Counted from the first letter of the stretch, positions 1 through 9,123 are shown. The stretch: 64,000 bases of DNA from Spirochaetia bacterium (GCA_009930325.1 RZYO01000002.1:1-64000), one strand, 5' to 3'. Numbers and translations: made by a program. The notes: generated by a model from the sequence alone, not told the origin.

Positions 1-1
1 A

Positions 2-118
2 TTATATGCAATAATTTATACAAATGTTATATCCAATTATTTTGATATTGAAATAGATAATAATTTATCGAATAAATGCACTTATTATAACAAATTTTAT
101 CGAGGAAATATTTTTTGA
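2..118 (+). CDS. possible carboxy-terminal end of a gene cut by the left edge
   Basis: One forward frame is open from base 2 to a TGA at 116-118, giving 38 residues with no start codon needed inside the window. The tail is rich in Asn, Tyr and Ile and matches no family I recognise. In such AT-rich DNA a 38-codon open frame can occur by chance, so this is only a possible gene end. Confidence 0.25.
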   Translation, partial: LYAIIYTNVISNYFDIEIDNNLSNKCTYYNKFYRGNIF

Positions 119-177
119 AATAAATAAACCAAATTAATTGGTTAGGCTATTTAAGAAAGGCTGGGTGTTATAGAACA

Positions 178-690
178 TTATTTTTGAGCTTTTAAATTAT
201 TCATAAAAGTTTTTATATTTTTATTATTTGATAATATTATTAAATTTTTATATTTTTCCTTATTATTAAGGAACTTTTCTTTCATTAATAAGGTTTGTTG
301 TTTATTCCATTTTATTAAATCTATAACTTGTTTTAAAGTTTCTTTTTTGTTTGGGTGTTCTATTTTTAATTTTCTTTTGATAAATCGAAAAATTATTCTT
401 TTATTCAATGTTGTGTTATTTATATTTAGGTAAATTAATTTATCAGCTAGCTGAAAGCCTTTAGCTGGCCAAGAAATAAAAGCCCCTTCAATAATCCATG
501 ATTTTTTTTTTAATATTTCATTATATAAATTATTTCTTATCTTCTCATCACGTTTATTATTAAAAGACATTGTATTATTTTCCCAGAAAATATCATCTAG
601 GTTAGTTGCTTCAATATTTAACATTCTTGATAACTCAATTGATAATGTTGTTTTACCGGATCCGGAAGGTCCAATTATATATAATTTCAT
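178..690 (-). CDS. P-loop nucleotide kinase-like protein (FlaR/adenylate-kinase-related)
   Basis: A 170-residue cytoplasmic protein. It opens with a Walker A loop, GPSGSGKT at residues 7-14, followed by the short helical layout of small nucleoside or nucleotide kinases. The family annotated as DNA topology modulation protein FlaR, related to adenylate kinase, has this size and the same start (MKxYIIGxxGSGKST). The carboxy end is very Lys/Asn rich. The start is supported by an AGGA box eight bases before the ATG. The gene is divergent from the DUF4180 gene. The substrate cannot be told from sequence, and the FlaR name reflects family naming rather than a tested role. The P-loop NTPase call is secure; the subfamily is moderate. 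Confidence 0.7.
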   Translation of the reverse strand: MKLYIIGPSGSGKTTLSIELSRMLNIEATNLDDIFWENNTMSFNNKRDEKIRNNLYNEILKKKSWIIEGAFISWPAKGFQLADKLIYLNINNTTLNKRIIFRFIKRKLKIEHPNKKETLKQVIDLIKWNKQQTLLMKEKFLNNKEKYKNLIILSNNKNIKTFMNNLKAQK

Positions 691-780
691 AGATATATCC
701 TAAATTTTTCTGATTTGATTTATAGCTTTTACTATATTTTAAATATTGTTAAACCCTATAACCTGTTTTTTTATACAATT

Positions 781-810
781 TTGTTATAAATTAATCACTT
801 TATGTATAAT
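781..810 (+). promoter_or_regulatory. predicted promoter of the DUF4180 gene
   Basis: TTGTTA at 781-786 and TATAAT at 805-810 are separated by 18 bases and face the gene at 886. Predicted 5' leader is about 70 bases. Confidence 0.5.
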
Positions 811-828
811 TTTTTGTTTAAATTATCA

Positions 829-859
829 ATATATTAAGTTAATATTAATCTTAATATAT
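829..859 (+). repeat. 31-bp AT-only inverted repeat in the leader of the DUF4180 gene
   Basis: ATATATTAAG at 829-838 is exactly repeated in inverse at 850-859, with a spacer that itself contains the palindrome TTAATATTAA. It ends about nine bases before the Shine-Dalgarno sequence and is followed by a short T run. It could be an operator or a weak RNA hairpin, but AT-rich background makes such repeats easier to find by chance. Confidence 0.4.
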
Positions 860-885
860 TTTTAATAAAGGAGTTATAGGTTTTA

Positions 886-1242
886 ATGAAGTATTTAACA
901 AATAATGGAACAAATATTGCTGTTGTAGAAAAAGATTTTATTATAAATGAAGTTCAAGATGCATTGGATCTTATGGCTGATGCAAAATATATAGGCGATT
1001 CTACAACTATTATTGCTTATACAGACTCTTTTATAAATTCTTTTTTTGATTTGAAAAGTCAATTTGCTGGTAATTTATTACAAAAATTTTCTACTTACAA
1101 TGTTAGATTAGCAATTGTAGGTGATATTAGTAAATATCTTAAAAGTAAAGCTTTTTCTGACTTTGTTTATGAGTGTAATAAATCAAATCATATACTTTGG
1201 GTAAATGATCTTGATACTGCAATTAATCTTTTGGCAAAATAA
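886..1242 (+). CDS. DUF4180 domain protein
   Basis: A 118-residue soluble protein. It has the family pattern of DUF4180: an early EVQDALDL-like segment, a middle block with FFDLKSQFAGNLLQKF at about residues 53-68 (the family has FFxLxTGLAGxxLQKF), and a carboxy part ending in a D.(L/I)..A..L helix. Nothing is established about the function of DUF4180; the fold resembles small STAS-like alpha/beta domains in layout. The start is well fixed by AAAGGAG about ten bases before the ATG, and a promoter and inverted repeat lie upstream. It converges with sbcC, with only three bases between the two stop codons and no clear terminator. Confidence 0.8.
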   Translation: MKYLTNNGTNIAVVEKDFIINEVQDALDLMADAKYIGDSTTIIAYTDSFINSFFDLKSQFAGNLLQKFSTYNVRLAIVGDISKYLKSKAFSDFVYECNKSNHILWVNDLDTAINLLAK

Positions 1243-1245
1243 CAT

Positions 1246-4200
1246 TTATAATATTTTTTTTATACCAGGTCCTGAAAGCGAAGAGGTTGCATCTCCATTT
1301 TCTTGTACTTTGATTTGAGATCTTATTCTATCATGAAGTAATGTTACATGAGATATTAAACCAATTACTTTCCCAGCTTTTGTTAAATTATCAATAGCTT
1401 CTAAGGCTTGTGTTAATGTCTCTTCATCAAGAGTCCCAAAACCTTCATCTAAGAATAGGGTTTCTATTGAAACTTTTTTATTTAATAAGTCGCTTAAACC
1501 TAAGGCTAGTGAAAAAGATATTATAAAAGATTCCCCTCCTGATAAATTACTTACAGGGCGCCTAATCGCTGCACTATATTTATCAATTACTCCTAATTCT
1601 AGGGAAGTTGCATTACCCTCATTTTGAATTCTATATAGTTCATAGCGAGGAAAAAGTTCAATTAGTTTTTGATTTGTATTATGTATTAGGTACTCTAGAG
1701 TAATTGCTTGAGCAATTTCTTTGAATTTTTTACCATCTGAACTTCCAATAGCTGAATTTAGAATTTCCCATTTATTAACAATGTTTTGTTGACTTGAAAT
1801 AAAAGCCTCTTTGTCTTTGATTTTACTTCTATTTAATTCATTAGCCTTTAATTCTTGATTTAGAATAGTTTTTTGTTTAATTGCTTCATCTCTATTGGTT
1901 TGAAGCTCAATCTGTTTCTCTTTAGCAGATTCTTCTGCAATTTTGACATTTCTTGATTTAAGTTCAGTTTTTTCTTTATCTATATCATTTAATAAAGTTT
2001 TATATTCGATTTCTTTATTTTCATATGCTTTAATATCATTTTGTAAAGCAAGTTTATCTTCATCACCTAAATTGTAGGATAGTGCAATTTCAATGGAAGC
2101 AATTTCATTTGATTTTAAAGCTGAATCTAGTTTATTGTTTAAGGTAGATATTTTTTCTTTTAGATCATTAATACTTTCTTTTTTGTGTTTTATATTTTCA
2201 TTCATTTTTATTAATGAATCATTTATAGGTGATAATTCTGCTTCATTACTATTTATTTGTTGGTTAATTTCTCTTATTACATTGTTTTGATTGTCTAATT
2301 CTTTATCACAATCTTTCTCTTCAAATAGTTTAACTCTAGAATCTTCAAGCTCTTTTATGTTATTTTCTAGAGATGTCTTATTTTCTTTAATACTATTTAT
2401 TAATGTTTCTAGTTCCTTTTTTGAATTAATATCTTGTTTAATTGTCTCTTCTAATTCAATAATTTCTTCATTTAATAATTTTACTGTTTTATTATTATCA
2501 TTATATTCATTAAATAAAGTGTTTAATTTTTTATATGTATTAGAAATGATAAAATCATCTAAAGAAATTCTTACTGTTTTTATTTCAGATTCTAAATCTT
2601 TAATTAAATTTTCATAATCCTTAACTAATATTTCATTATTATTCTTATTTGTTTTTGCTAAGTTTAAATTGGCTTGTTCTTGAATAAAAATAGAATTTTT
2701 TTCCTGAATTTCTTTATTTAATTCTTTAATCCTAGTTTGCCCTTTATTTAAAGAGTTGATCTCTACATTTAATGAACTAATCAGATTAGTTATTTCTTTT
2801 TTATAAGTATCTATTGGATAGATCTCTTTTATTAAATCATTTGTCAAAGTAGATTTAAGATGATCTTGTTGAATTAATAAAGTTGAGATTTCGGTAGTTA
2901 GATTAGAAATTTGAGTAAGTACTTTATCAGAGTCCTTTACAAGATTATCATGTACTTTTTGTGCCTTATCTAATTCTGAAGTATCCCCAGTGGTAATTGA
3001 TGGATGTTCAGTTGACCCACAAAGTGGACAAGGTTTTCCTTTTTCAAGTATATGTGCATAACTTTTTAATCCAACTATTTCTCTTTGTAAATCGATTATC
3101 TTTTGTTGTGATTTTAGTTTATCTCTATAATTTTCTTGTTCTTTTTCTAAGAGTGATTCTTTATTATTTTTTTCAATTAAGCTTTGTTCATTTTCATAGT
3201 ATTGTTTATAATTTATTAATGATGTTTTTAATTGTGAAATATAATTATTTTTCTTAGAAATTAAGTCAGTAATTTCTTCATATGATAATTCATAAGTTTC
3301 TAACTCATCCTTTAAAGAAGTTAATTCTTTATTAAGAACGTTGTATTTTTTTTCTTGTTTTGTATATTCTTCAACAAGTTGTGAAGTTCCCCCTTTTTCA
3401 TTCGATAGCTTTTCTTCAGTTTCAGTTTTTTTAGTTTTAAGATTAATATATTTTTCTAAAGCATCTAAAATTGACTCTTGTTTATTTTCATATTTTTTTA
3501 AATTATTTTGCTCTTTAATATATTTATTAGCGGTATCTAATTTTGATTGTTTAGTTGCTTTTTTTTGTTTGTTTTCTGTAATTAATTTATCAATGTTTGC
3601 GTATTGTTTTTGATTGTTTATAAGATTGTTGTTAATTATTTCTAAATTATATATTTCACTTTTAATATCACTATCTAAAATTCTAACTTTTTTAATTACT
3701 GTATTTAATTTTTCTAAATTATCTTCTTCCTTTTTTTTATTTATATAAAGTTGTTCTTTATTTTTTAATAATTCTTGTTGCTTTTTTTTGTTTTCAATCT
3801 CTTTTGAAATTAATTCTTTTTCTTCTTGGACATTTATTGTTTTTTCTTTTTCACAAGCAATTAGTTCTTTGTTAAATGATATAATGTTAACAACCTTATC
3901 ATAATTTTTTATTTTTGATACTTGTTGAATATGAATCTCTTTTTGAGATTCTAAATCTTCTTTTATTTTAGATAAAGCTTCTTCTTTTTGTTTCAAATCA
4001 TTTAATTTACTATAGTAATTTATAATAGATTCTAAGTTTTTTAATTCCTTGTTTATTGTATTTATATTATCTTGAAATTCTTGAATTTGCTTATTTCTGT
4101 ATTCTATATCTTCATCACTTAATAATTCTATATCTCCAATTTGTTGCTTCAGGTTTTCAAGTGTTTGTTTTTCATTTTTATGATGTTCATATACTTTTTT

Positions 4201-4758
4201 GCTTATTGCACTATATATTTGAGTACCTGTAATTTGTTCTAAAATAGAGGCTTTTTCCTCTTTTGAAGCTTTTAAAAATAAATCAAAGCTACCTTGAGCA
4301 AGCATGACAGTTTTGCTAAATTGGTTAAAATTTAAGCCTATTAATTTTTCAGTATCGTTAGCAATGGTAGAAGGACTATTATTTAGCAACTTATTTGTTG
4401 ATACTTCAGTTAATGTTGTTCTTTGTGTTTGTAGGTTTCCTTCTGCTAAATTCCTAGATTTATGTTGACTAAAGGTGGCAATATATTTCTTTCCTTTTAC
4501 TGAAAAAGTAACTTGAGAACTACACTCTCCACTGTGTTTATTCATTAATTCATTCGTAGTTCCAGTAATTTTTCCTTGTCTTGATGTTTCCCCATATAAA
4601 GCTAGTGTTATTGCATCAAATATGGATGATTTACCACTACCAGTTTTACCAGTAATTAAAAAAATATTTTCACGAGTTAATTCAGGATTATCAAAGTTAA
4701 TTTCCCAACTTCCTTTTATTGAATTTATATTTTCAAATTTTAAATTATGTATCTTCAT
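1246..4758 (-). CDS. sbcC: exonuclease SbcCD ATPase subunit SbcC
   Basis: A 1170-residue Rad50-type ATPase that works with SbcD to open and trim DNA hairpins and blocked double-strand ends. It has a Walker A loop (GKTGSGKSS, residues 37-45), a very long coiled coil broken in the middle by the zinc hook CPLCG at about residue 577, then the ABC signature LSGGES at about residue 1071 and Walker B TLFLDEGFGTLDEE near 1095. Length is typical for the family. The start lies two bases after the sbcD stop, with GAGGG as ribosome binding site inside the end of sbcD, so the two are translationally coupled. Several short open frames on the opposite strand only mirror the coiled coil. Confidence 0.97.
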   Translation of the reverse strand: MKIHNLKFENINSIKGSWEINFDNPELTRENIFLITGKTGSGKSSIFDAITLALYGETSRQGKITGTTNELMNKHSGECSSQVTFSVKGKKYIATFSQHKSRNLAEGNLQTQRTTLTEVSTNKLLNNSPSTIANDTEKLIGLNFNQFSKTVMLAQGSFDLFLKASKEEKASILEQITGTQIYSAISKKVYEHHKNEKQTLENLKQQIGDIELLSDEDIEYRNKQIQEFQDNINTINKELKNLESIINYYSKLNDLKQKEEALSKIKEDLESQKEIHIQQVSKIKNYDKVVNIISFNKELIACEKEKTINVQEEKELISKEIENKKKQQELLKNKEQLYINKKKEEDNLEKLNTVIKKVRILDSDIKSEIYNLEIINNNLINNQKQYANIDKLITENKQKKATKQSKLDTANKYIKEQNNLKKYENKQESILDALEKYINLKTKKTETEEKLSNEKGGTSQLVEEYTKQEKKYNVLNKELTSLKDELETYELSYEEITDLISKKNNYISQLKTSLINYKQYYENEQSLIEKNNKESLLEKEQENYRDKLKSQQKIIDLQREIVGLKSYAHILEKGKPCPLCGSTEHPSITTGDTSELDKAQKVHDNLVKDSDKVLTQISNLTTEISTLLIQQDHLKSTLTNDLIKEIYPIDTYKKEITNLISSLNVEINSLNKGQTRIKELNKEIQEKNSIFIQEQANLNLAKTNKNNNEILVKDYENLIKDLESEIKTVRISLDDFIISNTYKKLNTLFNEYNDNNKTVKLLNEEIIELEETIKQDINSKKELETLINSIKENKTSLENNIKELEDSRVKLFEEKDCDKELDNQNNVIREINQQINSNEAELSPINDSLIKMNENIKHKKESINDLKEKISTLNNKLDSALKSNEIASIEIALSYNLGDEDKLALQNDIKAYENKEIEYKTLLNDIDKEKTELKSRNVKIAEESAKEKQIELQTNRDEAIKQKTILNQELKANELNRSKIKDKEAFISSQQNIVNKWEILNSAIGSSDGKKFKEIAQAITLEYLIHNTNQKLIELFPRYELYRIQNEGNATSLELGVIDKYSAAIRRPVSNLSGGESFIISFSLALGLSDLLNKKVSIETLFLDEGFGTLDEETLTQALEAIDNLTKAGKVIGLISHVTLLHDRIRSQIKVQENGDATSSLSGPGIKKIL

Positions 4759-4760
4759 AT

Positions 4761-6005
4761 TTACTTACCCTCAGCCTCTACTTCAATAAGTACTTGATCA
4801 AATAGGTTATAAACTTCCTCGTCATCTATATATAGTTTATCCTTTCCAGTATCTTTGAAGGTCATATCAAAAATTTGTTTTGGATTAAGCATATCAAGTG
4901 TTACTTTGTTGTTTTGTGTTTCTGTGATAGTAATTTTAGTATCTAATTTAATTAATAGTATTTTAAAATTATTTTTCAAAGTCTTTACAAATTCTTCTAT
5001 GGTATCATTTATTGAGCTTTCAATTGTGTTACTTTTATAAATAATTTCTAGATATATAGGATCTTCTTTATAATCAATTTGAATATCTTTATCTAATTGA
5101 GTTAATTTCTCTTTTATTTCATTAATGTTTTCAGCTTCTATTTGTTCTAAGTTTAAGAATTTTGGTAATAGAATTTTTTCTTTCTTAAATTCTTTATTAT
5201 TAAAATCGAGTTCAATAATTTGTTTTGCTGTTTTCTCCCCAAAGTTTAATGAAATAGGGGAGCCAGAATAAACAATTCTTTCATCTTTGTTTACTATTTG
5301 AGGTTTGTGAATATGTCCAAGCGCATAGTAATCAATGTTATTGGGAAAAGTGTTTGTATTAATAGTTTTCAATTTTCCAACAAAAATATCTCTATGTTTT
5401 TCCCCTTCTATTTCTGTAGAACTTGAACTCCCTGTTGCAAAAAGGTGCATTAAAGATATAGTTGGAAGCTTTTGATCTAAATTATTAATTATATATTCAT
5501 CAACTTTTTTATAATGGTTAATTAATGCAGTTTCTAATTCTTTTTGGATATCTAAAATATTATCTGATTCTAAATCAGGTTTAATATCTTTTTCTCTTAA
5601 AAAGGGGATGGCAATAATATTGCAATAAGGAACACTCTGTTTATCTTTTAATGTAAATATTTGATCTTCTATATTTATGGATGTGATTATATGGATATTA
5701 CTTAATTCTAAAAAAGGGGTAGCTAAATCAAGCATTGAAGGTAAATCATGATTACCACTAATTATTACTGTATCTTTTAATGTTTTAATTTTTGATAATC
5801 TATCTAAAAATGAATAAAAGACTTTTTGAGTTGATACACTAACATAAGATGTATCAAAAATATCCCCTGAAATAAGTAATAAATCTATTTCATCTTTGAT
5901 AATTGTATCAATTAAATAATTGAATAAATGCTCATGTGCAAAATTAATTCTATGTTTATGTAAATTTTTTCCAATGTGCAAATCACTAGTATGTAGAACT
6001 TTCAT
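4761..6005 (-). CDS. sbcD: exonuclease SbcCD nuclease subunit SbcD
   Basis: A 414-residue Mre11-type metallophosphoesterase, the nuclease partner of SbcC. All phosphodiesterase motifs are present: DLH at residues 8-10, GDIFD at 47-51, GNHD at 84-87, His187 in LMHLFATG and GHIH at 230-233. These bind the two catalytic metals. The carboxy third is the usual capping and SbcC-binding region and is Lys/Glu rich. It is the first gene of a two-gene operon with sbcC. The start has an AGGAAA box, and a TATAAT -10 box with an abutting dyad lies upstream. Confidence 0.97.
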   Translation of the reverse strand: MKVLHTSDLHIGKNLHKHRINFAHEHLFNYLIDTIIKDEIDLLLISGDIFDTSYVSVSTQKVFYSFLDRLSKIKTLKDTVIISGNHDLPSMLDLATPFLELSNIHIITSINIEDQIFTLKDKQSVPYCNIIAIPFLREKDIKPDLESDNILDIQKELETALINHYKKVDEYIINNLDQKLPTISLMHLFATGSSSSTEIEGEKHRDIFVGKLKTINTNTFPNNIDYYALGHIHKPQIVNKDERIVYSGSPISLNFGEKTAKQIIELDFNNKEFKKEKILLPKFLNLEQIEAENINEIKEKLTQLDKDIQIDYKEDPIYLEIIYKSNTIESSINDTIEEFVKTLKNNFKILLIKLDTKITITETQNNKVTLDMLNPKQIFDMTFKDTGKDKLYIDDEEVYNLFDQVLIEVEAEGK

Positions 6006-6029
6006 ATATTTTTCCTTAGTATCTTTGTT

Positions 6030-6049
6030 ATTATACTGTATTTTTACAG
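6030..6049 (-). promoter_or_regulatory. predicted -10 box and abutting dyad of sbcDC
   Basis: Read leftward, CTGTA-N4-TACAG (6049-6036) lies directly before TATAAT (6035-6030). The dyad sits between the -35 and -10 positions, where a repressor would act. It resembles a shortened LexA-type CTGT/ACAG site, but the spacing is two bases less than the proteobacterial box and the same motif is not seen before recA, so the regulator is unknown. No good -35 box is visible. Confidence 0.4.
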
Positions 6050-6205
6050 AAATTAAATACTTAAATTTTTAATTATAATACGTTGTCTTATTCAAATTTA
6101 GGATAATCTAATATTTTATATATTTACTTTATTCCTGTAATTAATTTAATTATAACAGAATTATTTATGATATATTTAATTAAATTAAAAAAATGAATAA
6201 AACGC

Positions 6206-6236
6206 TTGACTGTACCCTTAGGGGATTATTTATCCT
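6206..6236 (+). promoter_or_regulatory. MerR-type promoter with long spacer and central dyad
   Basis: TTGACT (6206-6211) and TATCCT (6231-6236) are 19 bases apart, the overlong spacing typical of MerR-controlled promoters. Between them lies CCC-TTA-GGG (6215-6223). It stands directly before a MerR-family gene, so autoregulation by promoter DNA distortion is likely. Confidence 0.75.
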
Positions 6237-6266
6237 TTGAGTAACTTAATATTTTAGGAGAAAATA

Positions 6267-7142
6267 ATGACAATTTCAAAAGTTTCAGAATTAACAAAAT
6301 TAACAAAAAAAGCAATTCGCTATTATGAATCAGTGGGGTTAATTCAATCAAAGGTTTTAACAAATGGTTACAGGGATTATTCAAATGATAGTATAGAAAA
6401 ATTAAATATTATTAAAATTTTAAGACAATTATCGTTTAGCATAGAAGAAATAAGAGAATGTTTTAAAGATCAAAAAACATTACTTTCTAATTTCTCAATA
6501 AAAGCTAAGCAATTGGAACAAGATAAAAATATTATAACAAATCAAATAGATATTATTAATAATATTGTAAATAAAGAATTAAATCTTAGTGATATTAAAT
6601 TATTTCAAAATGACATAGAAGAAATAAATGAAAAGCAAACTATAAAAATAGCTACACTATTAAAACAAATTTTTCCAGGTGATTTTGGACAAATTATAAC
6701 TGCTGCTTATTCACCTTTTTTACATGAAACTATTTCTTCTATTGAGCAACAAGAAATTTTAAATTCTCTTGTTAATGAATTAGACGATATTAATCAAATT
6801 ACTGTTCCTAAAGAACTTTTATTATGGGCAAAAAATCATAATAATGAAGAAGAAATTAGTAATAAATTTAATAAAATGAAAATTGACTACAGTCAAGATT
6901 ATGAAGAATTTAGTGAAAATAAAAAAAGTGAAATAAATGAATATCTTAATAATTCAGAAGATAATGAAACTTTTCATACTAATTTGGATTTAATAACATT
7001 TTTAAGTACAGAATGTAGTTCAGTAATTGAAATATTTGGTAGATATTTACCTTTACTAAGTAAAACATATCAACAATTTTATCTTAAACAAGAAAGATTT
7101 CTTAAAGAGAATGATGAATTAATTAAAAAACTAAACAAATAA
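6267..7142 (+). CDS. MerR family transcriptional regulator
   Basis: A 291-residue regulator. Residues 1-70 form the MerR winged helix: the helix-turn-helix followed by KKAIRYYESVGLI and GYRDYS, then the LRQLSFSIEEI segment of the second helix pair. A dimerisation helix follows to about residue 110. The remaining 180 residues form an effector domain I do not recognise; it lacks the Cys metal-binding pattern of MerR/CueR types and is not an obvious GyrI-like domain, so a small organic ligand is more likely than a metal. AGGAG lies six bases before the ATG. Its own promoter has the 19-base MerR spacer. No target gene other than itself is evident: the next gene converges on it. Confidence 0.88.
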   Translation: MTISKVSELTKLTKKAIRYYESVGLIQSKVLTNGYRDYSNDSIEKLNIIKILRQLSFSIEEIRECFKDQKTLLSNFSIKAKQLEQDKNIITNQIDIINNIVNKELNLSDIKLFQNDIEEINEKQTIKIATLLKQIFPGDFGQIITAAYSPFLHETISSIEQQEILNSLVNELDDINQITVPKELLLWAKNHNNEEEISNKFNKMKIDYSQDYEEFSENKKSEINEYLNNSEDNETFHTNLDLITFLSTECSSVIEIFGRYLPLLSKTYQQFYLKQERFLKENDELIKKLNK

Positions 7143-7155
7143 ACAAGTTTATTTG
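7136..7155. repeat. 20-bp palindrome holding two convergent stop codons
   Basis: CAAATAAAC (7136-7144) and its exact inverse GTTTATTTG (7147-7155) flank two bases. The stop codon of the MerR gene and that of the convergent radical SAM gene both lie in it. It may act as a weak bidirectional terminator; there is no GC-rich stem. Confidence 0.5.
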
Positions 7156-8108
7156 AATACACCATATATCTTAGACCCACAATAAATACATTTACCATTT
7201 ATTATATTTTTATCAATATCTCTAATAATAACATGTGAATTGTTGTGGGTTTTTATTAGTTCTTTATTACAGTTTTGGCACATTGTAGATGAAAAAATTA
7301 ATGTATTCCCTCCATATACAAATGGGATACCAACCTCCTTTGCAATTTCTATCATTTGTGCTAAGAATTTCTCACTAGTTGCTTGAATATCAGTCATCTT
7401 ATAATTAGGGAAGAATCTACTCAGATGCCATACTTTTACATCAAATTCTTTTAATATTGTAGCAAGATCTTTTATTGTTTCTTTTGTGTGTATACCTTCA
7501 ATAATTAAGGTAGTTACTTCAACATGATTACCTTGTTTAACTAAATACTTTATTCCATTTAGCACAGGTTCTATATTTCCTTTACAGATTTTTTTGTAGT
7601 ATTCGCTATCTCCTTTTAAAGCAATATTAAAAGCATCAACTAATGGAGATAATTTTTCTAACGCTTCATTAGAAAAGCTTCCATTTGTGACCATAATAGT
7701 TTTTAAATTGTTTTCTTTAGCTATTATTGCTGAATCTATCACATAGTCTTGCCAAACTATTGGTTCACTATAAGTGAAGCTTATAGAGGGGGTATTATGT
7801 TTTATTGCAAGATTTACTAATTCTTGAGGTAAAACATATGTTGAATTATTGCTTATTGTTGTTTGAGATAATTGCCAATTCTGGCAAAAATCACATCTAT
7901 AATTGCAACCAGCTTCAGCTACTGATAAAGTTTTAGTCCCAGGCAGGAAATGATAAAGAGGCTTTTTTTCAACAGGGTCTATCGCTATAGCATCAAGATA
8001 ACCATAACCGGTGCTAATTAGTTTATTGTTTTCAACTTTTCTAATTCGACAGTAACCTGTTTGTCCTTCTTTAATATCACAATGTCGGTAGCAAAAATTG
8101 CAAACCAT
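7149..8108 (-). CDS. amrS: AmmeMemoRadiSam system radical SAM enzyme
   Basis: A 319-residue radical SAM protein of the pyruvate formate-lyase-activase-like type. The iron-sulfur motif CxxxCxxC is Cys68, Cys72 and Cys75, preceded by a four-Cys amino-terminal cluster (Cys3, 6, 10, 20) as in the AmrS family. A carboxy-terminal CxxC pair of pairs (Cys277/280 and 307/310) looks like a zinc ribbon. This family is defined by its constant company with AMMECR1 and Memo proteins, and both partners lie upstream here on the same strand. The reaction is unknown. A GGAG box supports the start. It lies 64 bases downstream of the DUF1295 gene, with its own TATAAT box near 8140. Confidence 0.92.
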   Translation of the reverse strand: MVCNFCYRHCDIKEGQTGYCRIRKVENNKLISTGYGYLDAIAIDPVEKKPLYHFLPGTKTLSVAEAGCNYRCDFCQNWQLSQTTISNNSTYVLPQELVNLAIKHNTPSISFTYSEPIVWQDYVIDSAIIAKENNLKTIMVTNGSFSNEALEKLSPLVDAFNIALKGDSEYYKKICKGNIEPVLNGIKYLVKQGNHVEVTTLIIEGIHTKETIKDLATILKEFDVKVWHLSRFFPNYKMTDIQATSEKFLAQMIEIAKEVGIPFVYGGNTLIFSSTMCQNCNKELIKTHNNSHVIIRDIDKNIINGKCIYCGSKIYGVFK

Positions 8109-8172
8109 AGTATTAACTCCAAATAAAAAGATATTAATATTATAGCATTGAAATCTATACTAGATTAAATTT

Positions 8173-9060
8173 TTATTTGCTTATTTTCCAAGGAAGTGGA
8201 AAAACTGCTGAGACTTGTTTCTTATAATTTTTATAATTTGGATATTTTTCTTTACTTATATTTTCTGTAAAAATTACAGATCCCATAAATAATAAAGTTA
8301 AGAGAATTGGTCCAATTAATGTATAGTTTAAATAATTATTCACAGTTGAACTAGCGATAAAGTAAATTGAATACCAAAATCCCAACTCTCCTAAATAATT
8401 TGGATGTCGAGAAATTGAGAAAAGGCTTGAGCTAAGAAACCCTTGTTCATAATCTTTATAATATTTTTCTTTTTTGTTTTTTCTTCCATATTTTGATTCT
8501 TGAAAAACCCATTGTATTTGATCTGCTAAAGTTTCAATTATTAAAAATAGAATTGCAATAATAGAAAAAATATAAGTGAAAGTACTAATTTGTGTATTAT
8601 TTCTAGTTAATAGATAAAGAGGTAAAGTAAAAACTATAAAAAGTAATTGTTGATATATTGCTATGAAAAAAAGACTAAATAGTTGCCATTTAAATCCTGG
8701 CCCAATTTTTTTCTTTAGTAAGGACCAACGATAATCCTCTTCGTTACTATAGCCACCTTTACGAGCAAAATTAAATGTAAGTCTTATTCCCCAAAGAGTT
8801 ATTAAGAATACAGGTAAAAGAAGAATTTTATTTGAAGATTTTAAGTAATAAACCCAAGCAATGACTATTGGTAAAGTACTCCATAATCTATCTGTCCATG
8901 AATATTCATCTGTAACTAGATTAAAAATAAATGTTAAAATAGCAGAACAAAGAATCATAATTGATATAGTAATCAATGGGTTTTCATAAATTCTATAAGT
9001 TGAAAAACATATAATTAGTATTAAGGCAAAAAATAGTAGTATTTGATTTTTTCTTTTCAT
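8173..9060 (-). CDS. DUF1295 / steroid 5-alpha-reductase-like membrane protein
   Basis: A 295-residue integral membrane protein with about seven hydrophobic segments, the first at residues 7-25. The carboxy third has the conserved signature of DUF1295 and the steroid 5-alpha-reductase/isoprenylcysteine methyltransferase superfamily: GFLSSSLFSISRHPNYLGE around residues 207-225, then a late NISKEKYPNYKNYK motif. Family members reduce double bonds in steroids or lipids with NADPH, or methylate, but bacterial DUF1295 proteins have no settled role. It sits inside the AmmeMemoRadiSam cluster, between AMMECR1 and the radical SAM gene, with gaps of about 63 bases on both sides. It has its own promoter ending eight bases before the ATG and no Shine-Dalgarno sequence. 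Confidence 0.85.
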   Translation of the reverse strand: MKRKNQILLFFALILIICFSTYRIYENPLITISIMILCSAILTFIFNLVTDEYSWTDRLWSTLPIVIAWVYYLKSSNKILLLPVFLITLWGIRLTFNFARKGGYSNEEDYRWSLLKKKIGPGFKWQLFSLFFIAIYQQLLFIVFTLPLYLLTRNNTQISTFTYIFSIIAILFLIIETLADQIQWVFQESKYGRKNKKEKYYKDYEQGFLSSSLFSISRHPNYLGELGFWYSIYFIASSTVNNYLNYTLIGPILLTLLFMGSVIFTENISKEKYPNYKNYKKQVSAVFPLPWKISK

Positions 9061-9068
9061 AAAATAGA

Positions 9069-9097
9069 ATTATAGCTAACGATTTTATCATTATCAA
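9069..9097 (-). promoter_or_regulatory. predicted promoter of the DUF1295 gene, near-leaderless
   Basis: Leftward TTGATA (9097-9092), a 17-base spacer and TATAAT (9074-9069) end eight bases before the ATG. The mRNA would start at or one or two bases before the start codon. Confidence 0.65.
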
Positions 9098-9123
9098 CAA
9101 TTTTTTAATATTATTAATTAAAT

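Noticed and set aside
127-143. Small inverted repeat AACCAA-N5-TTGGTT as a terminator
   Set aside because: Six weak pairs and no T run on either side; common by chance in such DNA.
2093-3613. Several open frames opposite sbcC, rich in Ser, Phe and Leu
   Set aside because: They mirror the Lys/Glu coiled-coil codons and have no start signals or family resemblance.
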